Of a DNA stretch of 64,000 nt, positions 15,862-24,757 are shown piece after piece. The position numbers and the translations under genes are program-made. The notes below the pieces were generated by a model. That model was not told the DNA's origin. It was given only the letters and a program-made list of their open reading frames with translations, and did no database searches. The stretch spans positions 1,488,001 to 1,552,000 of the forward strand of contig NZ_CP021744.1 in assembly GCF_002192455.1 (NCBI RefSeq). The letters are read 5' to 3'. Each line of letters begins with the position of its first letter. Within the stretch, counting starts at the first letter, position 1. This DNA is from Streptomyces albireticuli (GTDB lineage: Bacteria; Actinomycetota; Actinomycetes; Streptomycetales; Streptomycetaceae).

Positions 15862-17667
15862 TCAGCGCCCCACCGCGTAGCCCTGCATCCCCCGGGGGTT
15901 GGCGGCGGCCGACAGGACGCCGGTGCCGGGGTCGCGCGCCACCGCACACAGCCGTCCCTCCGACCACGACGGTCCCACGGTCACGTCGTGTCCTCTGCGC
16001 CGCAGCTCCGCGACGGCCGCCTCGCCGACCCGGGCCTCGACCGTCACGGCACCGGGCCGCATGGCACGCGGGTGGAAGGAGCTGGGGAAGGACTCCTGGT
16101 GCCAGTTGGGCGCGTCGATGGCGCCCTGGAGGTCGAGGCCGCCGCGCACGGGCGGGCGCAGGGCGGCGGCGAGGAAGAAGTGCAGCTGCCACTGGTCCTG
16201 CTGGTCGCCGCCCGGGGTGCCGAAGGCGAGCACGGGCTCTCCGTCGCGCAGGGCCAGGGACGGGGTGAGGGTGGTGCGCGGCCGGCGGCCGGGGGTGAGC
16301 GAGTTGGGCAGCCCCTCCTCCAGCCAGGCCATCTGGAGGCGGGTGCCGAGGGGGAAGCCGAGCTCGGGGACGACGGGGTTGGACTGGAGCCAGCCGCCGC
16401 TGGGCGTCGCGGAGATCATGTTGCCCCAGCGGTCGACGACGTCGAGGTGGCAGGTGTCGCCACGGGTGGCGCCGTCGGTGGTGACGGTGGGCTCTCCCGC
16501 GCCCAGGCCGGTGGGGGTCGCCGGGTCCGTCGCGGCGACGGTGACGTAGCGGGGCAGCCGGGGCGTACGGCCGCCGGGGCTGCCGGGGCGCAGGGTGCGG
16601 GAGGCGGTGTCGCCGATCAGGGCGCGGCGCGCGGCGTTGTACTCCGGCGAGAGCAGGGCGCGCAGCGGGACGCCGGCGTCCCCGTGCGCGGCGTCGCCGT
16701 ACCAGGCCTCGCGGTCGGCCATCGCGAGCTTGCCGCCCTCGATGAGGGTGTGGAGGTAGCCGGGCGTGCCGTACTCCAGGGCGCCGGGCCGCTCCGGGAG
16801 CAGGGCGAGCTGCTGGAGCAGGACCGGGCCCTGGGACCAGGGCCCGGGCTTGCAGACGGTCCAGCCGCCCCAGTCGTGGGTGACGGGCTCCTCGTAACCG
16901 GCCCGGTAGCCCGCGAGGTCGTCGCCGGTGAGGGTGCCTGTGTGGCGGGCACCGGAGGTGTCCAGGGTGGGGCGGGCGGCGGCGCGCAGCAGGGCGTCCG
17001 CGATGAAGCCCTCGCGCCAGACGCGGCGGGCGGCGTCGATGCGTTTCTCGCGGCTGCCGCCGGCGGCGTCGGCCTCGGCCAGCAGGCGCCGCCAGGTGGC
17101 CGCGAGCGCGGGGTTGCGGAAGAGCCTGCCGGGCGCGGGCGGGCGGCCGTCGGGGAGGTACAGGGCGGCGGAGTCCGGCCACTCGGTGGCGAAGAGCTCG
17201 CGCACGGTGTGCACGGTCGCGCCGATGTCGGGGAGGGGTGCGTGGCCGCGCTCGGCGTACCCGATGGCGTAGGAGAGGACGTCCGCGAGCGTCCGGGTGC
17301 CGTGGTCGCGCAGCAGGAGCAGCCAGGCGTCGAAGGCGCCCGGCACGGCGGCGGCGAGGGGCCCGGTGCCGGGGACGAGGGTGAGGCCGAGCGAGGTGTA
17401 GTGCGCGACGCTCGCCCCGGCGGGCGCGGGTCCCTGGCCGCACAGGACCCGCACCGGGCCGCCGGCGGGTGCGAGGATCGCGGGCACCTCGCCGGCGGGT
17501 CCGTTCATGTGCGGTTCGACCACGTGCAGGACGAACCCCGCGGCCACGGCGGCGTCGAAGGCGTTGCCGCCGCTCTCCAGGACGGCCATGGCCGACTGCG
17601 AGGCGAGCCAGTGGGTGGAGGCCACCATGCCGAAGGTGCCCTGGAGCGTGGGCCGTGTCGTGAACAT
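15862..17667 (-). CDS. Gamma-glutamyltransferase-family protein, cytoplasmic type
   Basis: About 601 residues, homologous to gamma-glutamyltransferases along the whole length but with no signal peptide. It begins MFTTRPTLQGTFGMVAST, then SGGNAFDAAVAAGFVLHVVEPHMNGPAGE. The autoprocessing threonine should be the one in GDTCHLDVVDRWGN. PSGGW and GTPGGDQQDQWQLHFFLA follow. I use ATG 17667, 5 bases after the stop of the DUF3761 lipoprotein gene; an upstream start at 17697 would overlap that gene. Family members of this kind act on gamma-glutamyl or acylated amines. The substrate is not evident. Confidence 0.87.
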   Translation of the reverse strand: MFTTRPTLQGTFGMVASTHWLASQSAMAVLESGGNAFDAAVAAGFVLHVVEPHMNGPAGEVPAILAPAGGPVRVLCGQGPAPAGASVAHYTSLGLTLVPGTGPLAAAVPGAFDAWLLLLRDHGTRTLADVLSYAIGYAERGHAPLPDIGATVHTVRELFATEWPDSAALYLPDGRPPAPGRLFRNPALAATWRRLLAEADAAGGSREKRIDAARRVWREGFIADALLRAAARPTLDTSGARHTGTLTGDDLAGYRAGYEEPVTHDWGGWTVCKPGPWSQGPVLLQQLALLPERPGALEYGTPGYLHTLIEGGKLAMADREAWYGDAAHGDAGVPLRALLSPEYNAARRALIGDTASRTLRPGSPGGRTPRLPRYVTVAATDPATPTGLGAGEPTVTTDGATRGDTCHLDVVDRWGNMISATPSGGWLQSNPVVPELGFPLGTRLQMAWLEEGLPNSLTPGRRPRTTLTPSLALRDGEPVLAFGTPGGDQQDQWQLHFFLAAALRPPVRGGLDLQGAIDAPNWHQESFPSSFHPRAMRPGAVTVEARVGEAAVAELRRRGHDVTVGPSWSEGRLCAVARDPGTGVLSAAANPRGMQGYAVGR

Positions 17668-17672
17668 GGCGT

Positions 17673-18182
17673 CTAGGAAGGCAGATCCTTCAGCCACTGC
17701 GCAACACCGCCGTGGTGGGAGCAGGTGCCCCTGCGGTGCGCGGAGTAGGAGTACGAGCCGTCGTTGCAGACCGCCGAGGCGCCGGCGTGGGAACCGCCGG
17801 TGGAGGACGAGCCGGCCGACGTCGAGCCCGAGGACGACGAGCCGCCGCCCGTGGAAGAACCGCCGCCCGACGTGGAGCCGGAGCCCTTGACGCCACCGTC
17901 GGAGGCGGGCACCTCCGCCTTGGGGGCGGGGGCGGGCACGTCCGGCGTCGTGGCCGGGGTGGGTGACGCGCTGGTCGGCGAGGGGGACGGCGACTCCGTC
18001 CGGCTGGGCTCGGGCTCGGGTGACCCGGAGGGTTCGGCCGGGGCCGAGGAGACGGACGCCGACGGCTTGTCACCGGCCGGCGTGTCGGCGTCGTCGCAGG
18101 CGACGGCGCCGAAACCCAGGGTCAGCGCGACGGCCAGGGCCGCGCCGGCCCGTCTCACCCTGCGCGAGGTGTACGCGTTCAT
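17673..18182 (-). CDS. DUF3761 lipoprotein
   Basis: A 169-residue exported protein. The signal peptide RRAGAALAVALTLGFGAVAC has a lipobox-like Cys at about 29. About 100 residues of Pro/Ser/Gly/Thr linker follow. The C-terminal DUF3761 domain is CNDGSYSYSAHRRGTCSHHG with two Cys and clustered His, which suggests a disulphide or a metal site. ATG 18182 is preceded by a run of six G's and AA. The 263-bp divergent gap to the lipoate ligase gene (18183-18445) holds no gene. It contains the CTTGTG-type repeats at about 18307-18330, to which I can assign no role. Confidence 0.85.
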   Translation of the reverse strand: MNAYTSRRVRRAGAALAVALTLGFGAVACDDADTPAGDKPSASVSSAPAEPSGSPEPEPSRTESPSPSPTSASPTPATTPDVPAPAPKAEVPASDGGVKGSGSTSGGGSSTGGGSSSSGSTSAGSSSTGGSHAGASAVCNDGSYSYSAHRRGTCSHHGGVAQWLKDLPS

Positions 18183-18445
18183 GTTCAGGTTCCCCCCTGA
18201 AACAGCGGCTGCGCGGAACGATTCCGCGCATGGCTCCGCACCCGGTCGTGAACCGGCGCCCGGCGGGCCGGGGGCGCGGGAGTGGGGGGAACGAAGAAGC
18301 CTGTGGTGCTTGTGACGCCTGTGATACTTGTGGGGTGCACAGAGTGTACGCGGACCACCCGCGAGGGGGACCGGAACCACGGAGTTACCGTTGATTCCGC
18401 TGTCGGCCGGGTGGCCGGCCGGAGAACCAGCGGGAGGTCGCAGCC

Positions 18446-19501
18446 GTGCACGGCGAATACAAAGTTCCGGGCGGCAAGCTCGTCGTCGTGGACCTGGAGG
18501 TCGAGGACGGGCTGCTGCGCGACGTACGGGTGGCCGGGGACTTCTTCCTCGAACCGGACGAGGCGCTCCTGGACATCAACCGCGCCCTGGAGGGCGCGCC
18601 CGCCGACACCCTCGCCCCGCAGCTCGCGGCGCGGATCGACGCGGCCCTGCCGGAGGGCACGGTGATGTTCGGCTTCAGCTCCGAGGCCGTGGGCGTCGCC
18701 GTCCGCCGGGCGCTGGCGCACGCCACCGACTGGACCGACTTCGAGTGGCAGCTCATCCACGACGGGCCGCAGCCGCCCGCGCTGCACATGGCCCTGGACG
18801 AGGTGCTGACGGCCGAGGTCGCGGCCGGGCGGCGGCCCCCGACGCTGCGGGTGTGGGAGTGGGGCGCCCCGGCCGTCATCATCGGCAGCTTCCAGTCGCT
18901 GCGCAACGAGGTGGACCCGGAGGGCGCCGAGCGCCACGGGATGACGGTGGTCCGCCGGATCAGCGGTGGCGGCGCCATGTTCGTGGAGCCCGGCAACACC
19001 ATCACCTACTCCCTGTGCGTGCCCGACTCCCTGGTCCAGGGGCTGTCCTTCGCCGACAGTTACGCCTATCTGGACGACTGGGTGCTGGGCGCGCTGGAGG
19101 GCATGGGCGTCAAGGCGTGGTACCAGCCGCTCAACGACATCGCCACCGACTCCGGGAAGATCGCGGGCGCGGCCCAGAAGCGGCTGGTGGGCCCGGCCGG
19201 CGCGGTGCTGCACCACGTGACGATGGCGTACGACATCGACGCGGACAAGATGCTCGACGTGCTGCGCATCGGCAAGGAGAAGCTGTCCGACAAGGGCACG
19301 AAGAGCGCCAAGAAGCGGGTGGACCCGCTCCGCCGGCAGACGGGCCTGCCGCGCGCCGCGGTCATCGAGAAGATGATCGAGTCCTTCCGCGGCCGCTACG
19401 GGCTGGCGGAGGGCTCGGTCACCCCCGAGGAGATGGCCCGGGCCCGGGAACTGGCCGCGACGAAGTTCTCCTCGGAGGAGTGGACGGCCCGCGTCCCCTG
19501 A
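18446..19501 (+). CDS. Lipoate--protein ligase-family protein
   Basis: A 351-residue protein attaching lipoate or octanoate to carrier lysines. It has the small lipoate-ligase accessory domain at the N-terminus (residues 1-90, VPGGKLVVVDLEVEDGLLRDV), followed by the biotin/lipoate transferase domain: ALHMALDEVL, the RRPPTLRVWEW segment, VRRISGGGAMFVEPGN and KIAGAAQKR with the usual lysine. This accessory-domain-first order is common in actinobacteria. Its end overlaps the converging MerR gene by 83 bases. Confidence 0.92.
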   Translation: MHGEYKVPGGKLVVVDLEVEDGLLRDVRVAGDFFLEPDEALLDINRALEGAPADTLAPQLAARIDAALPEGTVMFGFSSEAVGVAVRRALAHATDWTDFEWQLIHDGPQPPALHMALDEVLTAEVAAGRRPPTLRVWEWGAPAVIIGSFQSLRNEVDPEGAERHGMTVVRRISGGGAMFVEPGNTITYSLCVPDSLVQGLSFADSYAYLDDWVLGALEGMGVKAWYQPLNDIATDSGKIAGAAQKRLVGPAGAVLHHVTMAYDIDADKMLDVLRIGKEKLSDKGTKSAKKRVDPLRRQTGLPRAAVIEKMIESFRGRYGLAEGSVTPEEMARARELAATKFSSEEWTARVP

Positions 19502-19955
19502 CCGGCGCTCGGTCCCCGGCGGCGGCCACGCGTCCGGGGCGCGCCCGCCCCGGCCACAGCCGGACGAAGGTGACGGCCGCGAGCGCCGCGAGCGCGAACG
19601 GCAGGGCGAGGAGGACATCCCACGGAACCGCGCCCGCCGCGGCCAGGAGGCAGCAGAGCGGCACGGCGAGGGCGGCGAGGGACGCCTCCACGCCGTCCAG
19701 GTGGTCGCGGATCAGGCGGGACGGGTCGACCCCGGCGTCGAGGCAGGCGGCGATGGTCTCCAGGCCCAGCCCCAGGCCGCGCAGGGCCAGCACCTGGTAG
19801 AGGCGGACGAGGTCGTCCTCGGTGTACTCACGGTGCCCGCCCGCCGTGCGCCGCGACGGGCTGAGCAGACCGATGGTGTCCCAGTGGTGGAGCGTGCGCA
19901 CGGTCAGGCCGCCGGCCTGGGCGAGCGGGCCTACTTTCATGGTGAGGGCGGTCAT
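19419..19955 (-). CDS. MerR-family regulator with an aberrant hydrophobic C-terminus
   Basis: The first 95 residues are a standard MerR DNA-binding domain: LTVRTLHHWDTIGLLSPSRR, GGHREYTEDDLVRLYQ, LGLGLETIAACLD. After HLDGVEASLAAL, where MerR proteins continue with a dimerisation helix, the sequence turns hydrophobic (VPLCCLLAAAGAVPWDVLLALPFALAALAAV) and then Pro/Arg-rich. It looks like a junction with unrelated coding DNA, and the 3' end runs 83 bases into the lipoate ligase gene. It may be an inactive fusion or a membrane-tethered regulator. A MerR-type promoter precedes it. The start could also be ATG 19940. Confidence 0.72.
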   Translation of the reverse strand: MTALTMKVGPLAQAGGLTVRTLHHWDTIGLLSPSRRTAGGHREYTEDDLVRLYQVLALRGLGLGLETIAACLDAGVDPSRLIRDHLDGVEASLAALAVPLCCLLAAAGAVPWDVLLALPFALAALAAVTFVRLWPGRARPGRVAAAGDRAPVRGRGPSTPPRRTSSRPVPGPGPSPRG

Positions 19956-19961
19956 GGGACA

Positions 19962-19992
19962 ACGATGCGTCCTGACGCGACGTGAGGTTCAA
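19962..19992 (-). promoter_or_regulatory. MerR-type promoter with 19-bp spacer
   Basis: On the minus strand, TTGAAC (19992-19987) and CATCGT (19967-19962) are 19 bp apart, the long spacer typical of MerR-controlled promoters. A dyad CCTGACG-CGA-CGTGAGG (19971-19987) lies across the spacer and the edge of the -35. It directly precedes the merR start. Confidence 0.5.
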
Positions 19993-20054
19993 GCCGGGTC
20001 CGTGCCCGGCCTCCCGGTCGCCGGACAGGCCGGCGCTTCCGGCCGCCCGGCGCG

Positions 20055-20112
20055 TGCGGGCCCTCGGCGACCCCGACGCCTTCGTCCCCACGGACCTCGG
20101 CGTCCGGCGCGC
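20055..20112 (+). pseudogene. 58-bp fragment of the ada-alkA gene
   Basis: Identical over 58 bases to the complement of 9899-9956 inside the Ada-AlkA gene; it still encodes RALGDPDAFVPTDLGVRRA. The flanks do not match. It sits in the 176-bp gap between the merR and LLM oxidoreductase genes and has no start or context for expression. Confidence 0.85.
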
Positions 20113-20131
20113 CCGGGGGTGTCCGGGCCTC

Positions 20132-21139
20132 CTACGCTCCCCCGCCCAGCACGGGGATCACATCCTTCCCGTACGCGTCGATCGTCGCTTCCCTCGCGTC
20201 GTGCATCGCGTACAGCGCGAACTGGTCCACGCCCAGCGCCCGCAGTTCCTCCAGCCGCTCCCGGTGGGCCGCCACCGGGCCCAGCAGGCAGAAGCGGTCG
20301 ACGATCTCGTCGGGGACGAAGTCCGTGGAGGGGTTCCCGGCGCGGCCGTGGTGGCTGTAGTCGTAGCCGTGGCGCTGCTCGATGTAGGCCGTGAGGGCCT
20401 CCGGCACCAGGCCGGAGTGGGCGCCGTAGCGCTGGACGAGGTCGGCGACGTGGTTGCCGACCATGCCGCCGAACCAGCGGCACTGGTCACGGGCGTGGTC
20501 GAGGTCGTCGCCCACATAGGCGGGGGCGGCGACGCAGATGGTGAGGGCGTCGGGGTCGCGGCCCGCCTCGGCGGCGGCGGTGCGGACGGCCTTGACCATC
20601 CATTCGGTCAGGAAGGGGTCGGCGAGCTGGAGGATGAAGCCGTCGGCCTCCTGCCCGGCGAGGGCGAGCGCCTTGGGGCCGTAGGCGGCCATCCAGACGG
20701 GCAGCCTGCCGTCCTTCACCCAGGGCAGCTTGAGGGTGGTGCCGCCCACGTCGGCCTCGCGGCCCTCGGCGAGGTCGCGGATGACGCGCATGGCCTCGCG
20801 CAGGGTGGCGAGGGTGTTGGGCTTGCGGCCGGCCACCCGCATCGCCGAGTCGCCGCGGCCGATGCCGCACACCGTGCGGTTGCCGTACATGTCGTTGAGC
20901 GTGGCGAAGGTGGACGCGGTGACCTCGGGGGTGCGCGTGGTGGGGTTGGTGACCATGGGGCCGACGACGAGCCGCTCGGTGTGGTCGAGGATCCGGCTGT
21001 GGATGACGAAGGGCTCCTGCCAGAGCACGGCGGAGTCGAAGGTCCAGCCGTAGCGGAAGCCGGCGCCCTCGGCTCGGCGCATCAGGTCCACCACGGCGGT
21101 GGCGGGCGGGTCGGTCTGGAGGACGAGGCCGAAGTCCAC
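20132..21139 (-). CDS. LLM-class flavin-dependent oxidoreductase
   Basis: A 335-residue luciferase-like (beta/alpha)8 protein of the F420- or FMN-dependent LLM class. It begins MDFGLVLQTDPPATAVVDLM and has WTFDSAVLWQEPF, GPMVTNPTTRTPEV, GIGRGDSAMRVAGRKP and PVWMAAYGPKALALAG. Close relatives are found beside dihydropyrimidinase in actinobacteria (TIGR03842 type). Here it is the last gene of the pyrimidine-degradation operon, 11 bases after hydA. Its step is not established; oxidation of a ring or a beta-amino acid product is possible. Confidence 0.87.
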   Translation of the reverse strand: MDFGLVLQTDPPATAVVDLMRRAEGAGFRYGWTFDSAVLWQEPFVIHSRILDHTERLVVGPMVTNPTTRTPEVTASTFATLNDMYGNRTVCGIGRGDSAMRVAGRKPNTLATLREAMRVIRDLAEGREADVGGTTLKLPWVKDGRLPVWMAAYGPKALALAGQEADGFILQLADPFLTEWMVKAVRTAAAEAGRDPDALTICVAAPAYVGDDLDHARDQCRWFGGMVGNHVADLVQRYGAHSGLVPEALTAYIEQRHGYDYSHHGRAGNPSTDFVPDEIVDRFCLLGPVAAHRERLEELRALGVDQFALYAMHDAREATIDAYGKDVIPVLGGGA

Positions 21140-21150
21140 GGTGGTGCTCC

Positions 21151-22551
21151 TTACGCGAGGTGCTGACAGGTGGCGCGGGGGACGAAGCGGCCGTGCCCGG
21201 CCCGGCCGGTGTACCGGCGCCGGTCGATGACGGTCTCGCCGCGGGAGAGGACGGTCTCGACCCGGCCGGTGATCTCCTTGCCCTCGTACGCCGAGTAGTC
21301 GACGTTCATGTGGTGGGTCGTGGCGGAGAGGGTCTGCCGGGCGTGCGGGTCGTAGATGACGATGTCGGCGTCGGATCCGGGGGCGAGGGTGCCCTTGCGC
21401 GGGGCGAGGCCGAACATCCGGGCGGGGGCGGTGCAGGCGATGTCGATCCAGCGGCGGCGGGAGATGTGGCCGTCGACGACGGCCTGGTGGAGGAGGTCCA
21501 TGCGGTTCTCCACGCCGGGCAGGCCGTTGGGGATCTTCGAGAAGTCGCCGCGGCCGAGCTCCTTCTGCCCGGAGAAGCAGAAGGGGCAGTGGTCGGTGGA
21601 GACGACCTGGAGGTCGTCCGTGCGCAGGGCCCGCCAGAGGGCGGCCTGGTGCTCGCGGGGCCGCAGGGGCGTGGAGCAGACGTACTTCGCGCCCTCGAAG
21701 CCGGGTTCGGCGAGATTGTCGGTGGACAGGAAGAGGTACTGCGGGCAGGTCTCGCCGAAGACCGGGAGGCCCTTGTCACGGGCCCGGGTCAGCTCGGCGA
21801 CGGCCTCCTCGGCCGAGACGTGCACGACGTAGAGCGGGCTGCCGGCGACGCGGGCCAGGGCGATGGCGCGGTGGGTGGCCTCCGCCTCCAGCAGGGCCTT
21901 GCGGACCTCGCCGTGGTAGCGGGGGTCGGTGCGGCCGGCGGCCAGGGCCTGTTCGACGAGGACGTCGATGGCGATGCCGTTCTCGGCGTGCATCATGATC
22001 AGGCCGCCGTTGCCGGCGGCGCGCTGCATGGCCCGCAGGATCTGCCCGTCGTCGCTGTAGAAGACGCCGGGGTAGGCCATGAACAGCTTGAAGGAGGTGA
22101 CGCCCTCCCCCACCAGCAGGTCCATCTCCTTGAGCGAGCTCTCCCGCACATCGGAGAGGATCATGTGGAAGGCGTAGTCGACGGCGCAGGTGCCCTCGGC
22201 CTTGGCGTGCCAGGTGTCGAGCCCCTCGCGCAGCGAGGAACCGCGGGACTGGACCGCGAAGTCGACGACGGTGGTGGTGCCGCCCCAGGCGGCGGCGCGG
22301 GTGCCCGTCTCGAAGGTGTCGGAGGAGGCGGTGCCGCCGAAGGGGAACTCGAAGTGGGTGTGGGCGTCGACGCCGCCGGGGACGACGTACTTCCCGGTGG
22401 CGTCGAGGGTGCGGTCGGGGATCCAGCCCTGGGCGCAGGCGCTGTCGGGGGCGGCGAGGGCGGCGATCCGCTCGCCCTCGACGAGGACGTCCGCCAGGAT
22501 CTCCTCGGTGGCGGTGACGACGAGGCCGCCGCGAATGGCCGTGGTGGTCAT
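21151..22551 (-). CDS. hydA: Dihydropyrimidinase
   Basis: Opens the ring of dihydrouracil or dihydrothymine (or hydantoins). This 466-residue amidohydrolase has GGVDAHTHFEFPFGG with the metal-binding His-x-His, a lysine in the SFKLFMAYPGVFY segment as carbamylated bridge, HAENG, YVVHVSAEEAV, and STDHCPFCFSGQK. HMNVDYSAYEG near the C-terminus is typical of D-hydantoinase/dihydropyrimidinase. Its start overlaps the aminotransferase stop by 4 bases. No dihydropyrimidine dehydrogenase gene is present in the window. Confidence 0.93.
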   Translation of the reverse strand: MTTTAIRGGLVVTATEEILADVLVEGERIAALAAPDSACAQGWIPDRTLDATGKYVVPGGVDAHTHFEFPFGGTASSDTFETGTRAAAWGGTTTVVDFAVQSRGSSLREGLDTWHAKAEGTCAVDYAFHMILSDVRESSLKEMDLLVGEGVTSFKLFMAYPGVFYSDDGQILRAMQRAAGNGGLIMMHAENGIAIDVLVEQALAAGRTDPRYHGEVRKALLEAEATHRAIALARVAGSPLYVVHVSAEEAVAELTRARDKGLPVFGETCPQYLFLSTDNLAEPGFEGAKYVCSTPLRPREHQAALWRALRTDDLQVVSTDHCPFCFSGQKELGRGDFSKIPNGLPGVENRMDLLHQAVVDGHISRRRWIDIACTAPARMFGLAPRKGTLAPGSDADIVIYDPHARQTLSATTHHMNVDYSAYEGKEITGRVETVLSRGETVIDRRRYTGRAGHGRFVPRATCQHLA

Positions 22552-23897
22552 GCCCGTTCCTCTCCGGCGAGGGCGCTGTGCGTGCGGTGCAGGGCGGTTT
22601 CGAGGACGGCCGCGCCCTCCTCGGCCTCGGCGACGGTGAGGGACAGCGGCGGGGCGATCCGCAGGGTGCCGGCCTCGCGGCCGCCCTTGCCGATCAGCAG
22701 GCCGCCCTCACGGGCGTGTTCGAGGGTGAGGGCGGCGGCCTCGGGCGAGGGCGAGCCGTCGGGGCCGGCCAGCTCGACGCCGATCATCAGGCCCCGGCCG
22801 CGCACCTCGCGGACGAGGGGCAGGCCGGCGGCGACGGCGCGGAGCCGCTCGATGAGGAGGCCGCCGACGCGGCGGGCGTTGCCCTGGAGGTCGTGCTCCA
22901 GGAGGTGGGTGAGGTTGGCGAGTCCGGCGGCCATGGTGACGGGGCTGCCGCCGAAGGTGGAGATGGAGTTGGCGCCCAGGGAGTTCATCACCTCGGCGCG
23001 GGCGACGACGCCGCCGATCGACATGCCGTTCCCGATGCCCTTGGCGAAGGTGAGCAGGTCGGGCGGGCCGCTCGCGGCGTGGGCCTGCCAGCCCCAGAAG
23101 TGGTCGCCGGTGCGGCCCCAGCCGGTCTGCACCTCGTCGGAGATCCAGAGGATGCCGCGCCGCGCGAGGACCTCGCGGAAGGCGGCGTAGAGCCCGTCGG
23201 GCGGGGAGGTGAACCCGCCGACGCCCTGGACGGGTTCGGCGATGAGCGCGGCGACGTTGCCGTGCGCCTGGCCGAGGACGTCCTCCAGGTCGGCGACGCA
23301 GGCCGCGGTGAACTCCGCGTCGCTCAGGGCGGCGTACGGGCCGCGGGTGCGGACGGCGCCGTGGACGTAGAGCGTCTGGAGCGGGGAGAGGCTGGTGGGC
23401 GACCAGGCGGAGTTGCCCGTGACGCCGACCGCGGAGAAGGAGCGGCCGTGGTAGCTGTTGCGCATCGCCAGGATCTGGTTGGAGCGGCGGTGGGCGGTGG
23501 CGAGCAGCAGGGCGGCGTCGGTGGCCTCGGTACCGGAGGAGGTGAAGAAGACGCGGGCGTCCGGGATGCCGGAGAGGGCGGCGATCCGCTCGGCGAACTC
23601 CACCATGTGCCGGTCGAGGTAAAGGGTGGAGGTGTGCAGGATGCGCGCGGCCTGCTCGGTGACGGCCTTGGTGACCTCGGGGAGGGCGTGGGCGGTCATG
23701 GTGGTGAGGATGCCGCCGAAGAAGTCGAGGTAGCGGCGGCCGGCGGAGTCCCAGACGTGCCGGCCCTCGCCGTGGGTGAGCTCCAGGGGCTCGCGGTAGT
23801 AGAGGGCGAGCCAGTCGGGCATGACGGCACGGTGCCGGGCGTGGAGGTGCGTCGCGGGGGCGCCGCCGGGCGGTGGCGGCTCGCTCCCGGGGCTCAT
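22548..23897 (-). CDS. Class III PLP aminotransferase, probable beta-alanine/3-aminoisobutyrate type
   Basis: A 449-residue class III aminotransferase: YLDFFGGILTTMTAHALPE, FFTSSGTEATDAALLLA, the DEVQTGWGRTGDHFWGW region and the PLP lysine in LLTFAKGIGNGMSIGG. Relatives (AGT2/beta-alanine:pyruvate group) transaminate beta-amino acids. In this operon it would take the beta-alanine or 3-aminoisobutyrate released by the amidohydrolase. ATG 23897 overlaps the upstream stop by 4 bases, as does its own stop with hydA. Confidence 0.9.
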   Translation of the reverse strand: MSPGSEPPPPGGAPATHLHARHRAVMPDWLALYYREPLELTHGEGRHVWDSAGRRYLDFFGGILTTMTAHALPEVTKAVTEQAARILHTSTLYLDRHMVEFAERIAALSGIPDARVFFTSSGTEATDAALLLATAHRRSNQILAMRNSYHGRSFSAVGVTGNSAWSPTSLSPLQTLYVHGAVRTRGPYAALSDAEFTAACVADLEDVLGQAHGNVAALIAEPVQGVGGFTSPPDGLYAAFREVLARRGILWISDEVQTGWGRTGDHFWGWQAHAASGPPDLLTFAKGIGNGMSIGGVVARAEVMNSLGANSISTFGGSPVTMAAGLANLTHLLEHDLQGNARRVGGLLIERLRAVAAGLPLVREVRGRGLMIGVELAGPDGSPSPEAAALTLEHAREGGLLIGKGGREAGTLRIAPPLSLTVAEAEEGAAVLETALHRTHSALAGEERA

Positions 23898-24736
23898 GGC
23901 CGGACCAGCCCCTCGTACGCGTCGGGCCTGCGGTCGCGGTAGAACGCCCACTGCTGCCGGACCTCGTCGATGAGGCCGAGGTCCAGGTCGCGGACGAGCA
24001 ACTCCTCCTTGGTGTCGCTCGCGGTGCCGTCGACGAACTGCCCGCGCGGGTCCACGAAGTAGGACGTGCCGTAGAAGTCGTTGTCGCCGTACTCCTCCTG
24101 GCCCACGCGGTTGATCGCGGCGACGAAGTACTCGTTGGCCACGGCGGCCGCGGGCTGCTCCAGCTTCCAGAGGTAGGCGGAGAGGCCGCGCGAGGTGGCG
24201 GAGGGGTTGTAGACGATCTGGGCGCCGTTCAGGCCGAGTTGGCGCCAGCCTTCGGGGAAGTGGCGGTCGTAGCAGATGTAGACGCCGACCTTGCCGACGG
24301 CCGTGTCGAAGACGGGCCAGCCGAGGTTGCCCGGCTTGAAGTAGTACTTCTCCCAGAAGCCCTTGACCTGGGGGATGTGGTGCTTGCGGTACTTGCCGAG
24401 ATAGCTGCCGTCGGCGTCGATGACGGCGGCGGTGTTGTAGTAGAAACCGGAGCCCTCGACCTCGAAGACGGGCACGACGATCACCATGCCCGTCTCGCGG
24501 GCCAGGTCCCGCATCCGCCGGACCGTGGGGCCGTCGGGGACGGGCTCGGCCCAGCGGTAGTGCTCGCTCTCCTGCACCTGGCAGAAGTAGGGGGCGTTGA
24601 AGACTTCCTGGAAGCCGATCACCTTCGCGCCCTGCGCGGCGGCCGCGCGGGCGTGCTCCTCATGCTTGGCGATCATCGACTCGGTGTCACCCGTCCAGGT
24701 CGCCTGAACCAGTGCGGCGCGAACGACATTGGCCAT
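23894..24736 (-). CDS. Nitrilase-superfamily amidohydrolase, probable beta-ureidopropionase
   Basis: A 280-residue carbon-nitrogen hydrolase. The Glu-Lys-Cys triad is visible: GFQEVFNAPYFCQ, YRKHHIPQVKGFWEKYYFKPGN, and VGVYICYDRHFPEGWR, whose Cys is the nucleophile. It is the expected next step after dihydropyrimidinase, cleaving N-carbamoyl-beta-alanine to beta-alanine, CO2 and ammonia. ATG 24736 is first in the four-gene operon; two palindromes lie in its promoter region. ORF extension 5' to 24832 would cross them and is unlikely. Confidence 0.9.
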   Translation of the reverse strand: MANVVRAALVQATWTGDTESMIAKHEEHARAAAAQGAKVIGFQEVFNAPYFCQVQESEHYRWAEPVPDGPTVRRMRDLARETGMVIVVPVFEVEGSGFYYNTAAVIDADGSYLGKYRKHHIPQVKGFWEKYYFKPGNLGWPVFDTAVGKVGVYICYDRHFPEGWRQLGLNGAQIVYNPSATSRGLSAYLWKLEQPAAAVANEYFVAAINRVGQEEYGDNDFYGTSYFVDPRGQFVDGTASDTKEELLVRDLDLGLIDEVRQQWAFYRDRRPDAYEGLVRP

Positions 24737-24757
24737 GAGCTGCTCCTTCGCCGGGGC

